Shown: positions 53,115 through 62,650, numbered from the stretch's first letter. The stretch is DNA of 64,000 nucleotides from Anodontia alba (GCA_964016985.1 OZ024823.1:23877320-23941319); one strand, 5' to 3'. Numbers and translations are program-made. The notes: generated by a model from the letters alone, not told the origin.

Positions 53115-54630
53115 TAAGACCTGTCGCCTGAGAGGTCAGCTCACCGGAGGTCGTGCTTTGACTTAGTTGCGCAAAGGCAAATTTTCAGACCCATAACAGA
53201 AACAATGTCACGGTCATGCGAGCTGATGCTGCTGATAAAATTTTTAGACAAGTATCTCTGACCTCAGCAAGTATGAACTGAATCCATCAAACGGTAAAGA
53301 AGAAATGAGTTCCTAAAAACTTTAACATAAAATCTTTAACATTAAAATTCTAAGTCTGTGACCTTGACCCCAAGGTCATGGTTATAGGTCCTGATGTTGC
53401 TGATAAAAACTTAAAGCAATATCTATCACCATACCAAATTCATCTAAAGGCAACCAAGTAATTATCTAAAATCTTTAGTGCAAAAACTAACATAAAAGTT
53501 CTAAGTCTGCAACCTTGACCCCAAGGTTATGGTCACGAGAGCTGATGCTGCTGCTAAAACTTTGGGAACAGTATCTATTACCATACCAAGTATAAACAAA
53601 TCCATCCAAAGGTAAAGTAAAGAAGTAATGAGCTCTAAAAAATTAAAAACAAAAACTTAACATAAGAATTCAAAGTCTGTGACCTTGACCCCAAAATTAT
53701 GGTCATGAGAGCTGATGCTGCTAAAAACTTGAGACCAGTATCTATTACCATACCAAGTATAAACTAAATCCATCTAAAGGTAAAGAAGTAATGAGCTCCT
53801 AAAAAAATTTAACACAAAATCTTTAACATCAAAATTCTAAGTCTGTGACCTTGACCCCAAGGTCATGGTTATAGGTGCTGATGTTGCTGATAAAAACTTT
53901 AAAGCAATATCTTTCACCATACCAAGTCTCCAGTAAATTTATCTGAAGGCAACCAAGAAATGATCTAAAATCTTCAGTGCAAAAACTAACATAAAAGTTC
54001 TTAGTCTGTGACCTTGACCAAGAAATGATCTAAAATCTTCAGTGCAAAAACTAACATAAAAGTTCTTAGTCTGTGACCTTGACCCCAAAGTCACATCATG
54101 TATGATGATGCTGCTGATAAAAACTTTTGACCAGTATCTATCACCATACCAAGTATGAACTAAAGCTATTAAAAGGTAAAGAAGTAAAGAGCTCCTAAAA
54201 ACTTTAACACAAAAACTTTAACATAAGAATTCAAAGTCTGTCACCTTGAGCCCAAGGTTATAGTCTTAAGAGCTGATGCTGCTGCTAAAAATTTGAGACC
54301 AGTATCTATTACCATACCAAGTATAAACTAAATCCATCTAAAGGTAAAGAAGTAATGAGCTCCTAAAAACTTTAACACAAAATCTTTAACATCAAAATTC
54401 TAATCTCAAGGTCATGTTCATGGGTGCTGATACTGCAGATAAAAACTTTAGCCCAGTATCTATCATCATACCAAATATGAACTCAATCCATGTACACATA
54501 AAAAAGTAATGAGCTACTAAAAAACTTTAACGCAAAAACTTTAACATTTGTGGACGCCGACGCCGACGCCAACGCTGGGGAGTAGTAGAATAGATTACCG
54601 GAACTTTTTGTTCCAGTGAGCTAAAAACTA
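53115..54630. repeat. Pearl-type element, nine or so ~165-bp units, intronic
   Basis: Each unit carries AAGTCTGTGACCTTGACCCC and a GGTCATGGT variant, then GCTGATGCTGCTGATAAAA, then AGTATCTATCACCATACC. Near 53,950-54,060 a 57-bp segment is duplicated exactly. The right end has GGACGCCGACGCCGACGCC and TTTTTGTTCCAGTGAGCT; the left end has GGTCAGCTCACCGG. It lies in the intron between exons 57,200 and 52,582. Confidence 0.88.
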
Positions 54631-54724
54631 GGTGATTATTTTGCTGATAAGATTATTTTGCTGATCACTATGGGTATTTTTTTGTTATATTTGTACGATA
54701 TGAGCATAGGCAAAATGTGCAGAT

Positions 54725-54905
54725 TCACATCATCCTGCACATGCACAAGGTCTCATACCGGCCTTTGCGCTCCATTGATACATTCTGCTACCCAATGTTC
54801 CAACGGCAGACAGTGACTGCCCTCCCAAATTAGACTGCTCTGATGCATAGGCTGATCTGGGCCTTCGCTGCCTGCATATGTCCGAAGACATCTTTTCCCA
54901 TGGCA
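54725..54905. mobile_element. GATCAG-type element fragment
   Basis: GGCAGACAGTGACTGCC and AGGCTGATCTGGGCCTTCGC with CATATGTCCGAAGACATCTT, matching the set at 13,829 and 60,745. Ends are unclear. Confidence 0.5.
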
Positions 54906-54917
54906 CAAATTCGACTG

Positions 54918-55196
54918 GGTTGGGTTGGTGTTTAACTGCCCTATCAACACTATTAAGGTCATGTCAAGCCAACCAGTTTTGCTAACCACACTTTTCCTGG
55001 ACAAGCTTAGTCCTCTTAGAAGTGAATCAGTACTTGTGCACAATCTTTCTCCAGAAAGTGCCAACTGCCTTCTTCAGTAGAAGGCAGAAAAATATTTCAT
55101 GATCAATACCATAAAAGAATGTTGCTGGACTGGCCAAGGTTCGAACCTGCAACCTCATGATCATCAGTTGGACTTGCATCGGACTGAGCCACCCCA
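54918..55196 (-). mobile_element. SINE-A, decayed
   Basis: GGTTGGTGTTTAACTGCCCT, TAGTCCTCTTAGAAGTG and the head GGTTCGAACCTGCAACC, all more diverged than the other copies. It sits beside a truncated PAL2 arm at 55,230-55,312. Confidence 0.75.
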
Positions 55197-55385
55197 CATG
55201 GCACAACTCATATGATATTCTAGTAAGTACAGCTCTAGTGATCTCAGGCATATCCAGACAAATATTTTTCTTATTGCTCTGAAAGAAAACATGTTGCAGA
55301 TACTCATGAAAACATAGCAACAGATAAGGCGCTTTTTTTCATTCAAAAAATGCTGATAACGTTATTATTTCTCAATGAAAACATA

Positions 55386-56676
55386 TTAGGGGAGTTCAAT
55401 AAGTTCGTAGAACTCGGGGTTTAACTCACAGATTGGAAGATGGTTTCAACATTATTTTTCAATATAATCCCCCTTTACTTCAATGCATTTGGCCCACTTT
55501 TCTTTTAAGCAGTCTATGCCTTTGAAATAAGTCGTCTATTTGGTCCAAACCAAGCCTCTGTAGCAGCCTTGAGCTCATCATCGTCCCGAAATCTCGTTCC
55601 ATGCAAGTGGGACTTCAAATTTCGAAACAGAGAATAATCACTTGGGGCCAGGTCTGGACTGTATGGCGGGTGATTTAACTAATCGAACTTGCACTCAGGA
55701 ATAGCCACTTGTGCAACTCTGGACTTGTGCACAGGGGCATTATCATACAAAAGAAGGACACCAGCAGCTAGCTTTCCCCTTCGTCTTTCTTTAATAGCAA
55801 CCCTTAATTGTTTAATGACATTGGCATAGTATTCTCCTGTAACTGAAGTACCAGCAGACTTGTAATCTATCAATATAATCCCTTTGGAGTCCCAAAACAC
55901 CGTGGCCATTACCTTGCTGGCTGATGGTTGGGTACGAAATTTCTTAGGTGGGGGTGAGCCAGGGTGCTTCCATTGCATGGACTCTTTTTTAGTATCTGGG
56001 TCCCAGTGGAGAAGCCAAGTTTCATCTCCTGTTACAAGACGAGTGTGAAAGTCTTCTGGATTGGCATTATACACTTCCAGAAGTTCCTGACTTGACTCCA
56101 CCCTCTGCTGACGATCTTGCATGTTCAGGTTTCTGGGTACCCACCTGGCAGATACTTTGACATGCCTAAATGTTCATGGATTATAGTGTAAACACTTCCA
56201 TTAGAAATACCACATTCTGAAGCAAGTTCGGCAACTTTGATTCGGCGATTCTTTAGCACAAGTCTCTCAACACGGTTGATCATCTCCTGGCAGATGACAT
56301 CAGCAGGGCGATCTGGCCTTGGGTCATCTTCTAAGGAGTCTCGCCCACGTTTAAATTCTGCTGACCACTTTGCCATTGTGGAATACTTTGGGCTACTATC
56401 ACCATACACATCAGCCATGCGCCGATTGATTTCTTTGGCCTTTGCACCCTCCTTAGTGAGGAACTTTATGACTGCTCTGTACTCAATATTCTGACGTGCC
56501 ATTTTTGCCAATGGGTATAGCTTTTCAAACAAAAAGTAAGAGCAAAAAATGTACGTGTTGACTGAATGGCTGTTATCATTCAACTGACAAAGGTTTACAC
56601 TGCACAAAAATGAAAAAAGAAATCTTGAAATGTATAGAAAAATACCAAGATCTACGAACTTATTGAACTACCCTCG
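55386..56676 (-). mobile_element. Mariner (DD34D) element, 1,291 bp
   Basis: Inverted ends: the left is TTAGGGGAGTTCAATAAG and the right, read on the minus strand, is CGAGGGTAGTTCAATAAG. Both continue with TTCGTAGA. TA is duplicated at 55,384-55,385 and 56,677-56,678. The length fits mariners. The single gene inside is broken. It lies in an intron of the folate gene, inside a PAL2 hairpin. Confidence 0.92.
55452..56502 (-). pseudogene. Mariner transposase, disrupted
   Basis: The start is ATG at 56,502 (MARQNIEYRAVIKFL); an upstream in-frame ATG lies outside the family's usual start. An N-terminal helix-turn-helix region (residues 1-110) includes SECGISNGSVYTIIHEHLG. The catalytic part has TGDETW, LYDNAP and SPDLAPSDY, with 34 residues between the second and third Asp, so the DD34D triad is present. 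A one-base loss near 56,160 (after LGMSK), a TAG stop at about 55,676-55,678, and a further shift near 55,530 disable it. The reading ends near GDYIEK at TAA 55,452. Full length would be about 350 residues. Confidence 0.9.
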
Positions 56677-56798
56677 TATGTTGTGGGTTCTCATTAGAAG
56701 TGCCTCAGCGAGGCACTTCTAATGAGTACCCACAACATATGTATTCGTCGAGAAATAAGAAAAATATTATGTGAGTACCCCCTCTTATCTGTAGCTAT

Positions 56799-56907
56799 GT
56801 GAAAAGCACCTTGCCAAGGTACTTCCAAGTACCAACAATGTATGTTTTAGTGGAGAAATAAGGCAAATATCAATACTTTTTGGTCTAAAAAGTGCCTTAT
56901 CTAGAGC
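56799..56907. mobile_element. PAL2 fragment
   Basis: AAGCACCTTGCCAAGGTACT, GTACCAACAATGTATG, TGGAGAAATAAGGCAAATAT and AAGTGCCTTATCTAGAGC. It starts where the previous PAL2 ends. Confidence 0.65.
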
Positions 56908-56957
56908 ATAGAATTATATTATCACATTTTATCTGATTCTCAATATATAGTATCCCA

Positions 56958-57163
56958 TTTACCGTTAGCATTTGGACTGACCTTAGCGAACAGTGAAGAC
57001 CCAGATCAGAGGCCAAAGAATGCAGCATCTGATAGAATCTACACGATTTCCCACTAATCCAGCAGTTTTTGACACATTAACAGGCAATATAATAGACTTG
57101 GTCAAGTTTTAAGACAAGTACAGTACAGACGTAAAGTGTCGGCAAGTACTAGGGTAAATATGG
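56958..57163. mobile_element. GATCAG element, TACCCTAAG-type family, decayed
   Basis: CATTTACCGTTAGCATTTGG left and GGCAAGTACTAGGGTAAATA right, with CGAACAGTGAAGACCCAGAT inside. It ends 36 bp from the donor of the next exon. Confidence 0.65.
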
Positions 57164-57199
57164 ACGGCATCAAGAAATACGCATAATGTAAAAACTTAC

Positions 57200-57300
57200 G
57201 CAAATGAGTTGATAGCCACCACAACAGGAACTCCAAACTTATTAGCATTTTCAATCTGCTTGATTAGATTGCTACAACCTTTCTCCACTAGTTCCAGATT
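57200..57300 (-). CDS. MTHFD1: C1-tetrahydrofolate synthase, exon encoding [19 protein letters not shown]
   Basis: Acceptor ATGTTTTCAG, donor GTAAGT. It encodes 33 full codons plus two bases of a split alanine codon. It reads [20 protein letters not shown] then [13 protein letters not shown]. The NLELVEKG and GVPVVVAxN landmarks are closer to cytosolic MTHFD1 than to the mitochondrial paralogue MTHFD1L, from what I know of those families. Confidence 0.95.
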
Positions 57301-57388
57301 CTGAAAACATCATATATTACAATTATCAGTAACTCAGGGTACTACATTTGCACAAATGTGAATTTTTCATGGGGAAGATAACTGTCAT

Positions 57389-57662
57389 CATAACGAAAAC
57401 ATGCCTATATAATTTTGACCCCTTAAACCCCACTTTTATATAGTAAAACTGGAGTTTACAGAGGTTTACATTATTTTTCTTATATCTGCTCAAAAACATA
57501 GTTTGTGGTTGTTAGAACTGCCTCGCAGAGGCAGTTCTAACAAGTACCCACAATCTATGTTTTGAGCAGAAATATGAAAAATATCAGAATTTTTATCTGA
57601 AAATTTTCATTTTTTTGGTGGCAAAGTTTTCAATATATTTGAATGGGCGTGTTTTCGTAATG
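57389..57662 (+). mobile_element. PAL1 foldback MITE, copy 13, intronic
   Basis: CATAACGAAAACATGCCTAT to GGGCGTGTTTTCGTAATG. The left stem arm has lost a GTACTC-like piece. Only one stem CpG remains. Confidence 0.9.
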
Positions 57663-57783
57663 TATGAGAAGCAAAGTGAGAAAATGTACCTTCTGACATG
57701 TGCACCCAATGAAGAATCAAATCAGCTTGTGCATCTGCACAGAATGATCAGTCTTAATTGTCTGTATTGAAACTTTACATCCT

Positions 57784-57945
57784 TAAAGGGATCAAACATG
57801 GTTTTTTATGCATTAACATTCGCCAAGTCCCATGGGAGGTGTTGAAAACCGAGGCCGAAGGCCGCGTTTTTCAACACCTCCTAAGGGACCTGGCAAATGT
57901 TAATGCATTGAAAAACCATGTTCGATCGCTATTATTGCATAAAAA
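57784..57945. mobile_element. Foldback with ACATGGTTTTTTATGCATTA arms
   Basis: CAAACATGGTTTTTTATGCA, AGTCCCATGGGAGGTGTTGA and its near complement enclose ACCGAGGCCGAAGGCCGCG. A related half (GCACTGCTTTTTATGCAATA) lies at 58,186, so the whole element may run to about 58,215. Confidence 0.75.
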
Positions 57946-58316
57946 TTAAAAAAATTTGCTACATTTTGCGTTATTTCTTGCACTATTTTGTTTCGCCATT
58001 TCACTGATGTCTCGTGAACGCAATTTACACGGACTATGCTTGTTCAAGGGCCTGGCACTACACATCTCGTGACGGCAGCAATTATGTGGCCCCGGTACAG
58101 TTGTGTAGCCATGCATTAACAGCGCGTGAATTGCCTTGTTAATACACGGCATCGCCGGTTAATGCACAGCTGTTAATAACGTGCGGCACTGCTTTTTATG
58201 CAATAATACCTATTCAAAATGTCCCTAGTGGAGATTCTGGTTAGACTGAGCAAATGTGCCAGCTGATCTAAATTTTTGCTGGACACACATCTGAAAGTTC
58301 TTTTCTGGGCCTAGTT

Positions 58317-58536
58317 ATTCAAAGCATCATTAGCTTAACAAGCGCATTAGTGGTCAAAATGTAAACTGTTCAGTAAGTACAATATTTAATTTGCAGGTAT
58401 TTTTGCTGAAAAAATGTGAGTACCTTTGCAAATGCAAAAGCTACTCACATTTTTTCAGCAAAAATATTTAATGATCAAAGCTTTAACGATATGTTAACTT
58501 TAACTAATGACATTGCTAGTTTTGAACAACTGGGCC
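58317..58536 (-). mobile_element. PAL3 foldback MITE, copy 7
   Basis: GGGCCTAGTTATTCAAAGCA left and AACAACTGGGCC right, with a near-perfect central stem. Intronic. Confidence 0.87.
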
Positions 58537-58674
58537 TTGATGTTCTGCCTCATTTCATTTATGTATTCAAAGCTACAGGGATGTTTTTGATCATGACTAA
58601 GGTAGATGTCCTAAAATTTCCAACTCTTTATTCTACACACTTTTGGCCTCATTTTTGCTTTTAATGCAATTGCT

Positions 58675-58800
58675 TCTTAAAATACTTAGTGGAATGGCAA
58701 ACAGTGTAGACCCTGATCAGACTGCTCCTTCAGGAGCAGTCTGATCTGGGTCTGCACTGTTTGCATATGTCATTTTGACAGCCACTTTAGTGTATGAAAT
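58675..58800. mobile_element. GATCAG-type hairpin element
   Basis: GGCAAACAGTGTAGACCCTG, ATCAGACTGCTCC and the mirrored half GGAGCAGTCTGATCTGGG then CTGCACTGTTTGC form a stem of about 33 bp with one change or so. Confidence 0.8.
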
Positions 58801-58933
58801 TTTAGAACATTTACTGTACAGGTAATACCAAAAAACTAAAAAGCTGAAGAATATGTATGCTAGACAGTACATAAAAAGAAAATGCTTACACAGAAAATAT
58901 TTAATATTTTTTCTTGGTTACTGGTAAAACGTA

Positions 58934-60060
58934 CAAGAGGCAATCAAAAAGTTCCTGGTCCCTGTACTTTGGGAGTCACCAAGAGCAGATATTGTGCCAC
59001 TATTTCCCAAAATGATCTCCCTTTACCTCGATGACTTTCTCCAATGCTGTCCCGGTTTGCTTATGGCTTCAAAATAGAAGCCTTCTTCCTGGTCCCAAAG
59101 TACTCATCAACAGAATCTATGACGCCTTCATTGCTTCCAAATTCATACCACAAATATTAGTTTTCAGCTTTGGAAACAGACAGAAGCCTGAAGAGGCTAA
59201 ATCTGGAGAATACAGGGGTTTAAGAAGGCCCTTAAAGCTGCATTTAATCGCAGCAGCAATAGCATCTTGAGAGGTATGGGCTGGTGCAAGACCAAAACAC
59301 CTCCAGTCAACTTCCCTCTTCATTTCTTCACAATCTCCTGATGCAGCTGCCTTGGTTCTTCTGCATAATATGAACCATTTATCTTGTGATCTTCCTCAAG
59401 ATATTCTACTAAGAAAACGCCCTGACCATTCTTAAAGATAGAGGCCATCAGCTTCCCTGCTTAAATTTCTTAGGAGAGGACGAGCCATGGTGCTTCCATT
59501 GCATACTCTGCTATTTGGCCTCAGGATCAGTGATGGACCCGTCTCATCTTGGATCACAACTTGACACATAAATATCTCAGGGTCCCATCTTGGGTCATGA
59601 CCCATAAACTCCTCAAGGTCATCTTCATAGAGATAGGAGATACTTAGAAATACCAAGCCTGCTTTTCGTCTGATCTTTGGTCAACATTCTGGAGACCCAT
59701 CTAGCTGAAACCTTGAACACCTCTTAAGATATCGGTCAAGGCTGAACTGCCCCAAAACTTATGCCTATTTGTCTAGCTATATCAGGAAGGTTTCTTTTCC
59801 TGTCACACATGATCAGGCTGTGCACAAGCTCAACATTTTCATCTGTAGCAGCCTCTTGAGCACCCAGTTCATAATCCTCCACATTCTCCTAAATTCAGCA
59901 GCCCATTTCTTTACCATGCTTTTAGAAGGAGACTGATCCACAAGGGTTTTAATGAAGTCGTCATGAATTTTATTTCGGGACATGCCCTTCTTAAAGAAGT
60001 ACTTTATGACTGCTCTAACTTCAACTTTGTCCATTTTTTCAGTTTAACACACCCTACCCC
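58934..60060 (-). mobile_element. Second mariner relic, different lineage
   Basis: The left end CAAGAGGCAATCAAAAAGTT follows a TA (58,932-58,933). On the minus strand the start is MDKVEVRAVIKYFFKKGMS at 60,034. The far inverted end is not found, so it is truncated or too decayed. Intronic. Confidence 0.75.
59117..60034 (-). pseudogene. Mariner transposase relic lacking the third Asp
   Basis: The N-terminal part reads KVEVRAVIKYFFKKGM and SPSKSMVKKWAAEF. The C-terminal part has PLYSPDLASSGFCLFPKLK, where the usual APSDY has become ASSGF, so the third catalytic Asp is lost. Several frame changes and deletions (about 59,340-59,800) break the middle, although DETGPS near 59,545 may mark the first Asp region. 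Not functional. Confidence 0.8.
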
Positions 60061-60069
60061 TGTTTGCAA

Positions 60070-60430
60070 CAAATTCCTACTGAAATCAATAGCTTTGAAA
60101 TTTATTTTTTTCTACGAAAGATTTTGAATAAGGTAAAATTATCAACTGGTTGGGGTTTCATTTCAATTTATTCGTTCTAAGTATATAGCGCAGTGAACTT
60201 CTTGAACATACTTCGTACAGATACATGTATAAAATTGTAGGGTATACATGTACATTAGTAGCTGCACTATATATTATATGAACTTGCACTACCTGAAAAT
60301 GGGCCTTTGGTTATATATGAACAGGGAAGGCCCAGATCACCCTGTATATTTGTGCGATCTGATCATGGCTGTTGCTGTAGATTTACAGAATTATTAGATG
60401 CTGTAGAATCTATCAATAGCCAAGGCCTAA
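60070..60430. other. Intron sequence with a weak GATCAG fragment
   Basis: AT-rich DNA. GGGAAGGCCCAGATCACC and GTGCGATCTGATCATGGC near 60,325-60,370 resemble the GATCAG set. No coding frame. Confidence 0.45.
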
Positions 60431-60433
60431 TCT

Positions 60434-60658
60434 GGCCCTGAGGTTATAAAACATTTTTCATGCTCAACTCAGCTGAGCATGAAATTTGTTTTGTTTATAA
60501 ATCTTAAAATACTGACAAAATTTTGAAACTTCTCTCATGCTCAACTCTCAGCTTGCTCAGCTGAGTTGAGCATGAAAAAAGTTTTAAAATTTTGGTATGT
60601 TTATTTTTATGACCAACTGAAATTTCATACACAGTTGAGTTGAGCATGAAAAAGGCCT
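60434..60658. mobile_element. PAL6 foldback element, copy 3
   Basis: GGCCCTGAGGTTATAAAACA left; the right arm keeps AGTTGAGTTGAGCATGAAAA but loses the outer end. Close to copy 1 over CATGCTCAACTCAGCTGAGC and TAAATCTTAAAATACTGACA. Confidence 0.82.
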
Positions 60659-60744
60659 GATAGTCTGGCTTTGCTGGCTTAACTGGATCTTTACAGTACA
60701 TTTACACCCTATAGACATTTTTTCTAATGGGACTCACATTTGTT

Positions 60745-60930
60745 TTATGATAGACAAGAAGTGTCCATAAGCATTGCTTATATTTGCTGTCCATTCATAC
60801 ATCTTGTAGTAGCCAATGGTTCTGTTAGCAGACAGTGAAGGCACTGATCAGACTGCTTGGATGGGCAGGCTGATCTGGGCCTTCGCTGTCCACATATGCC
60901 TGAAGAATGCTTTTGCAAAGCATGGCCCAT
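60745..60930. mobile_element. GATCAG-type element fragment
   Basis: GTTAGCAGACAGTGAAGGCA, AGGCTGATCTGGGCCTTCGC and ACATATGCCTGAAGAATGC. Related to 54,725. Confidence 0.5.
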
Positions 60931-61071
60931 GTGAATTAATTATAAGTTCTTTAAGTTGTAGCTATTACATATGAAATAAGCAGTTTAGATCAGGCAAACT
61001 TGTGCAGGTAGCCAGTTGATCTGGGTATTTGGTGTTCACATTCGATAAAATGTATTTACATGCTACATAAT

Positions 61072-61478
61072 ATAGCTCCAGATAAGAAGGGGTATTAGGT
61101 AAATATTGTTATTTTTCCATGAAAATATATGTTGCTGCTAGAGACACTTCTAATGAGTACCTACAACAATACATTTTTTTGGAGAAATAAGAAAAATATC
61201 AGGGCCCAGTTGTTCAAAGCTAACGGTGTCGTTAGTTAACGATTCGTTAAAATTTACATCAAGTAATACGCAAATATGCTGAAATTTTTAGCTGAAAAAA
61301 TGTGAGTAGCTTTTGCAGTTCTGACATTTTTTCAGCAAAAAATATCAGAATGTCGTATATTGAATCCGCTAAAACAGTTAACGAAATGACCCTTACCGAG
61401 CTCGTTAAGCTAACGACGCTTCGAACAACTGGGCCAAGGAATTTTTGGTTGAAAAAACAACAGCCTTATCTGAAGCTT
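61072..61478 (-). mobile_element. PAL2 element carrying PAL3
   Basis: TATAGCTCCAGATAAGAAGG, then GAGAAATAAGAAAAATATCA and PAL3 copy 8; afterwards GGAATTTTTGGTTGAAAA and AGCCTTATCTGAAGCTTTG. On the minus strand the order is outer arm, PAL3, then TGATATTTTTCTTATTTC, as at 39,493-39,952. Confidence 0.75.
61202..61435 (-). mobile_element. PAL3 foldback MITE, copy 8, nested
   Basis: GGGCCCAGTTGTTCAAAGCT to TTCGAACAACTGGGCC. The central stem has lost most of its second half (GCAGTTCTGACATTTTTTC). Confidence 0.88.
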
Positions 61479-61537
61479 TGTATAATGTTCTTTTTACAGT
61501 GAAGTAATAATCATACACATGAATAAGACAGTCTCAC

Positions 61538-61719
61538 CTCCTGAATATATTCTTTGGGTAGTGGTACTCCTGCCACCACTGTGGGTCCACCTCCATGCAT
61601 CTTTAGAGCCCTAACAGTTGCCACAAGGACAACTGCGTTAGGAATAAGACCAGAATAGCGGCATTTTATGTCAAAGAATTTCTCCATTCCTATGTCAGCA
61701 CCAAACCCTGCCTCAGTAA
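61538..61719 (-). CDS. MTHFD1: C1-tetrahydrofolate synthase, exon encoding [15 protein letters not shown]
   Basis: Acceptor TTTATTTACAG, donor GTGAGA. The first two bases complete an isoleucine codon with the A from the previous exon (family: V or I). It then encodes [60 protein letters not shown]. The EAGFGADxGxEKFxxIKCR and RALKxHGG motifs lie in the ligase active-site region. Confidence 0.97.
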
Positions 61720-61822
61720 CTGTAAATAAATGTAAATTTCATGTCTGCATGGAGGGGTAGTTTGCTTGTTTTTTTTTGTTTTTATTTTTTACTTTTTATC
61801 TTTTTCATTTATTTTTTTACTG

Positions 61823-62052
61823 TTAACCCATTTTTGTCTGAAGACCCCCAAAGGGTAACTTGCAAACAGTGCAGACCTAGATCAGATGCTGTAAAACGCA
61901 GCAAATGATCAGGGTCACCACTGCTTGCATTAAAGTTTAGCTACTTTCTTGGTGAATATCTGAATCACCTAGCCTGACATATCTAAAACAGAAATTTGAC
62001 TCTTCCAATATATAGTGTGGGGGAAAGTTTACTCAGTCTAAAATGGGTTAAG
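61823..62052. mobile_element. GATCAG element with TAACCCATTTTNGTCTG ends
   Basis: TTAACCCATTTTTGTCTGAA left, CAGTCTAAAATGGGTTAA right; GCAAACAGTGCAGACCTAGA and AGGGTCACCACTGCTTGCAT inside, then AATTTGACTCTTCCAATATA. The intact type copy for this family. Confidence 0.82.
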
Positions 62053-62130
62053 CTATGACTAGGAAAGCCGACTAAAGGACATGGACTCCTTATATTCACA
62101 CATGTAGTCTATTCAGAGGCTTTGTTTAGC

Positions 62131-62270
62131 TACCATATTTACCCTAAGTATTGAGACACTTTTCCTCATAATATACTAAATCTTGGATATGTTTATTTAA
62201 CAACCTAATGCTGTGTCTAAAATGCTGAGACAGAATGGCAAATAGTGTAGACCCTGACCCATATGATCAG
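62131..62270. mobile_element. GATCAG element, TACCCTAAG-type, half copy
   Basis: CATATTTACCCTAAGTATTGA and GGCAAATAGTGTAGACCCTG, then the element stops. No right end. Confidence 0.6.
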
Positions 62271-62286
62271 TTGTAAGTCCTACTCA

Positions 62287-62495
62287 TAGCTCTAGATAAG
62301 ACGGGTATCATTTAAATATTTTTAGTATTTCTCCCCAAAAACATATGTTGTGGGTACTGATTAGAAGTGCCTCAGTACTCATTAGAAGTGCCTCAGTGAG
62401 GCCCTTCTAATGAGTACCCATAACATGTTTTTATGCAGAAATAAGAAGCATATCAATACTTTTGTTTAACTAGCACCTTATCCAGAGCTATGTAA
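62287..62495. mobile_element. PAL2 foldback MITE with duplicated core
   Basis: CATAGCTCTAGATAAGACGG left, CACCTTATCCAGAGCTATG right. The left core AGAAGTGCCTCAGTACTCATT is followed by a second AGAAGTGCCTCAG, a short tandem duplication inside the hairpin. Confidence 0.82.
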
Positions 62496-62512
62496 ATATT
62501 TAAAGGCTCAAT

Positions 62513-62650
62513 ATTCCTCAAAAACAGACATTTTATTATCCATGAAAGGCACTGACAGCCTGTAAAATTTAACTTAGCCTCTCATTCTTGATAAAAAATG
62601 AAATGATTTTTATCGTATCTTTGAATTAATGTTGCAGGTAACTTGTTGCC
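62513..62650. mobile_element. Half copy of the CTGACAGCCTGTAAAA foldback
   Basis: ACATTTTATTATCCATGAAA, then CACTGACAGCCTGTAAAATT and TTTGAATTAATGTTGCAGG match the left arm of 9,401-9,723. The right arm is absent. Confidence 0.7.

Larger units (their letters stand above)
55316..56798. mobile_element. PAL2 element interrupted by a mariner
   Basis: The left arm (GCAACAGATAAGGCGC, then CTCAATGAAAACA) meets TA and the mariner. The right side resumes TGTTGTGGGTTCTCATTAGA, then the AAGTGCCTCAGCGAGGCACT stem and CCTCTTATCTGTAGCTATG. Removing the mariner restores a full PAL2 of about 190 bp. Confidence 0.85.

Noticed and set aside
55679..56607. Two adjacent open frames as two separate host genes
   Set aside because: They are the two halves of one mariner transposase split by a one-base shift, inside an element with inverted ends and TA duplications.
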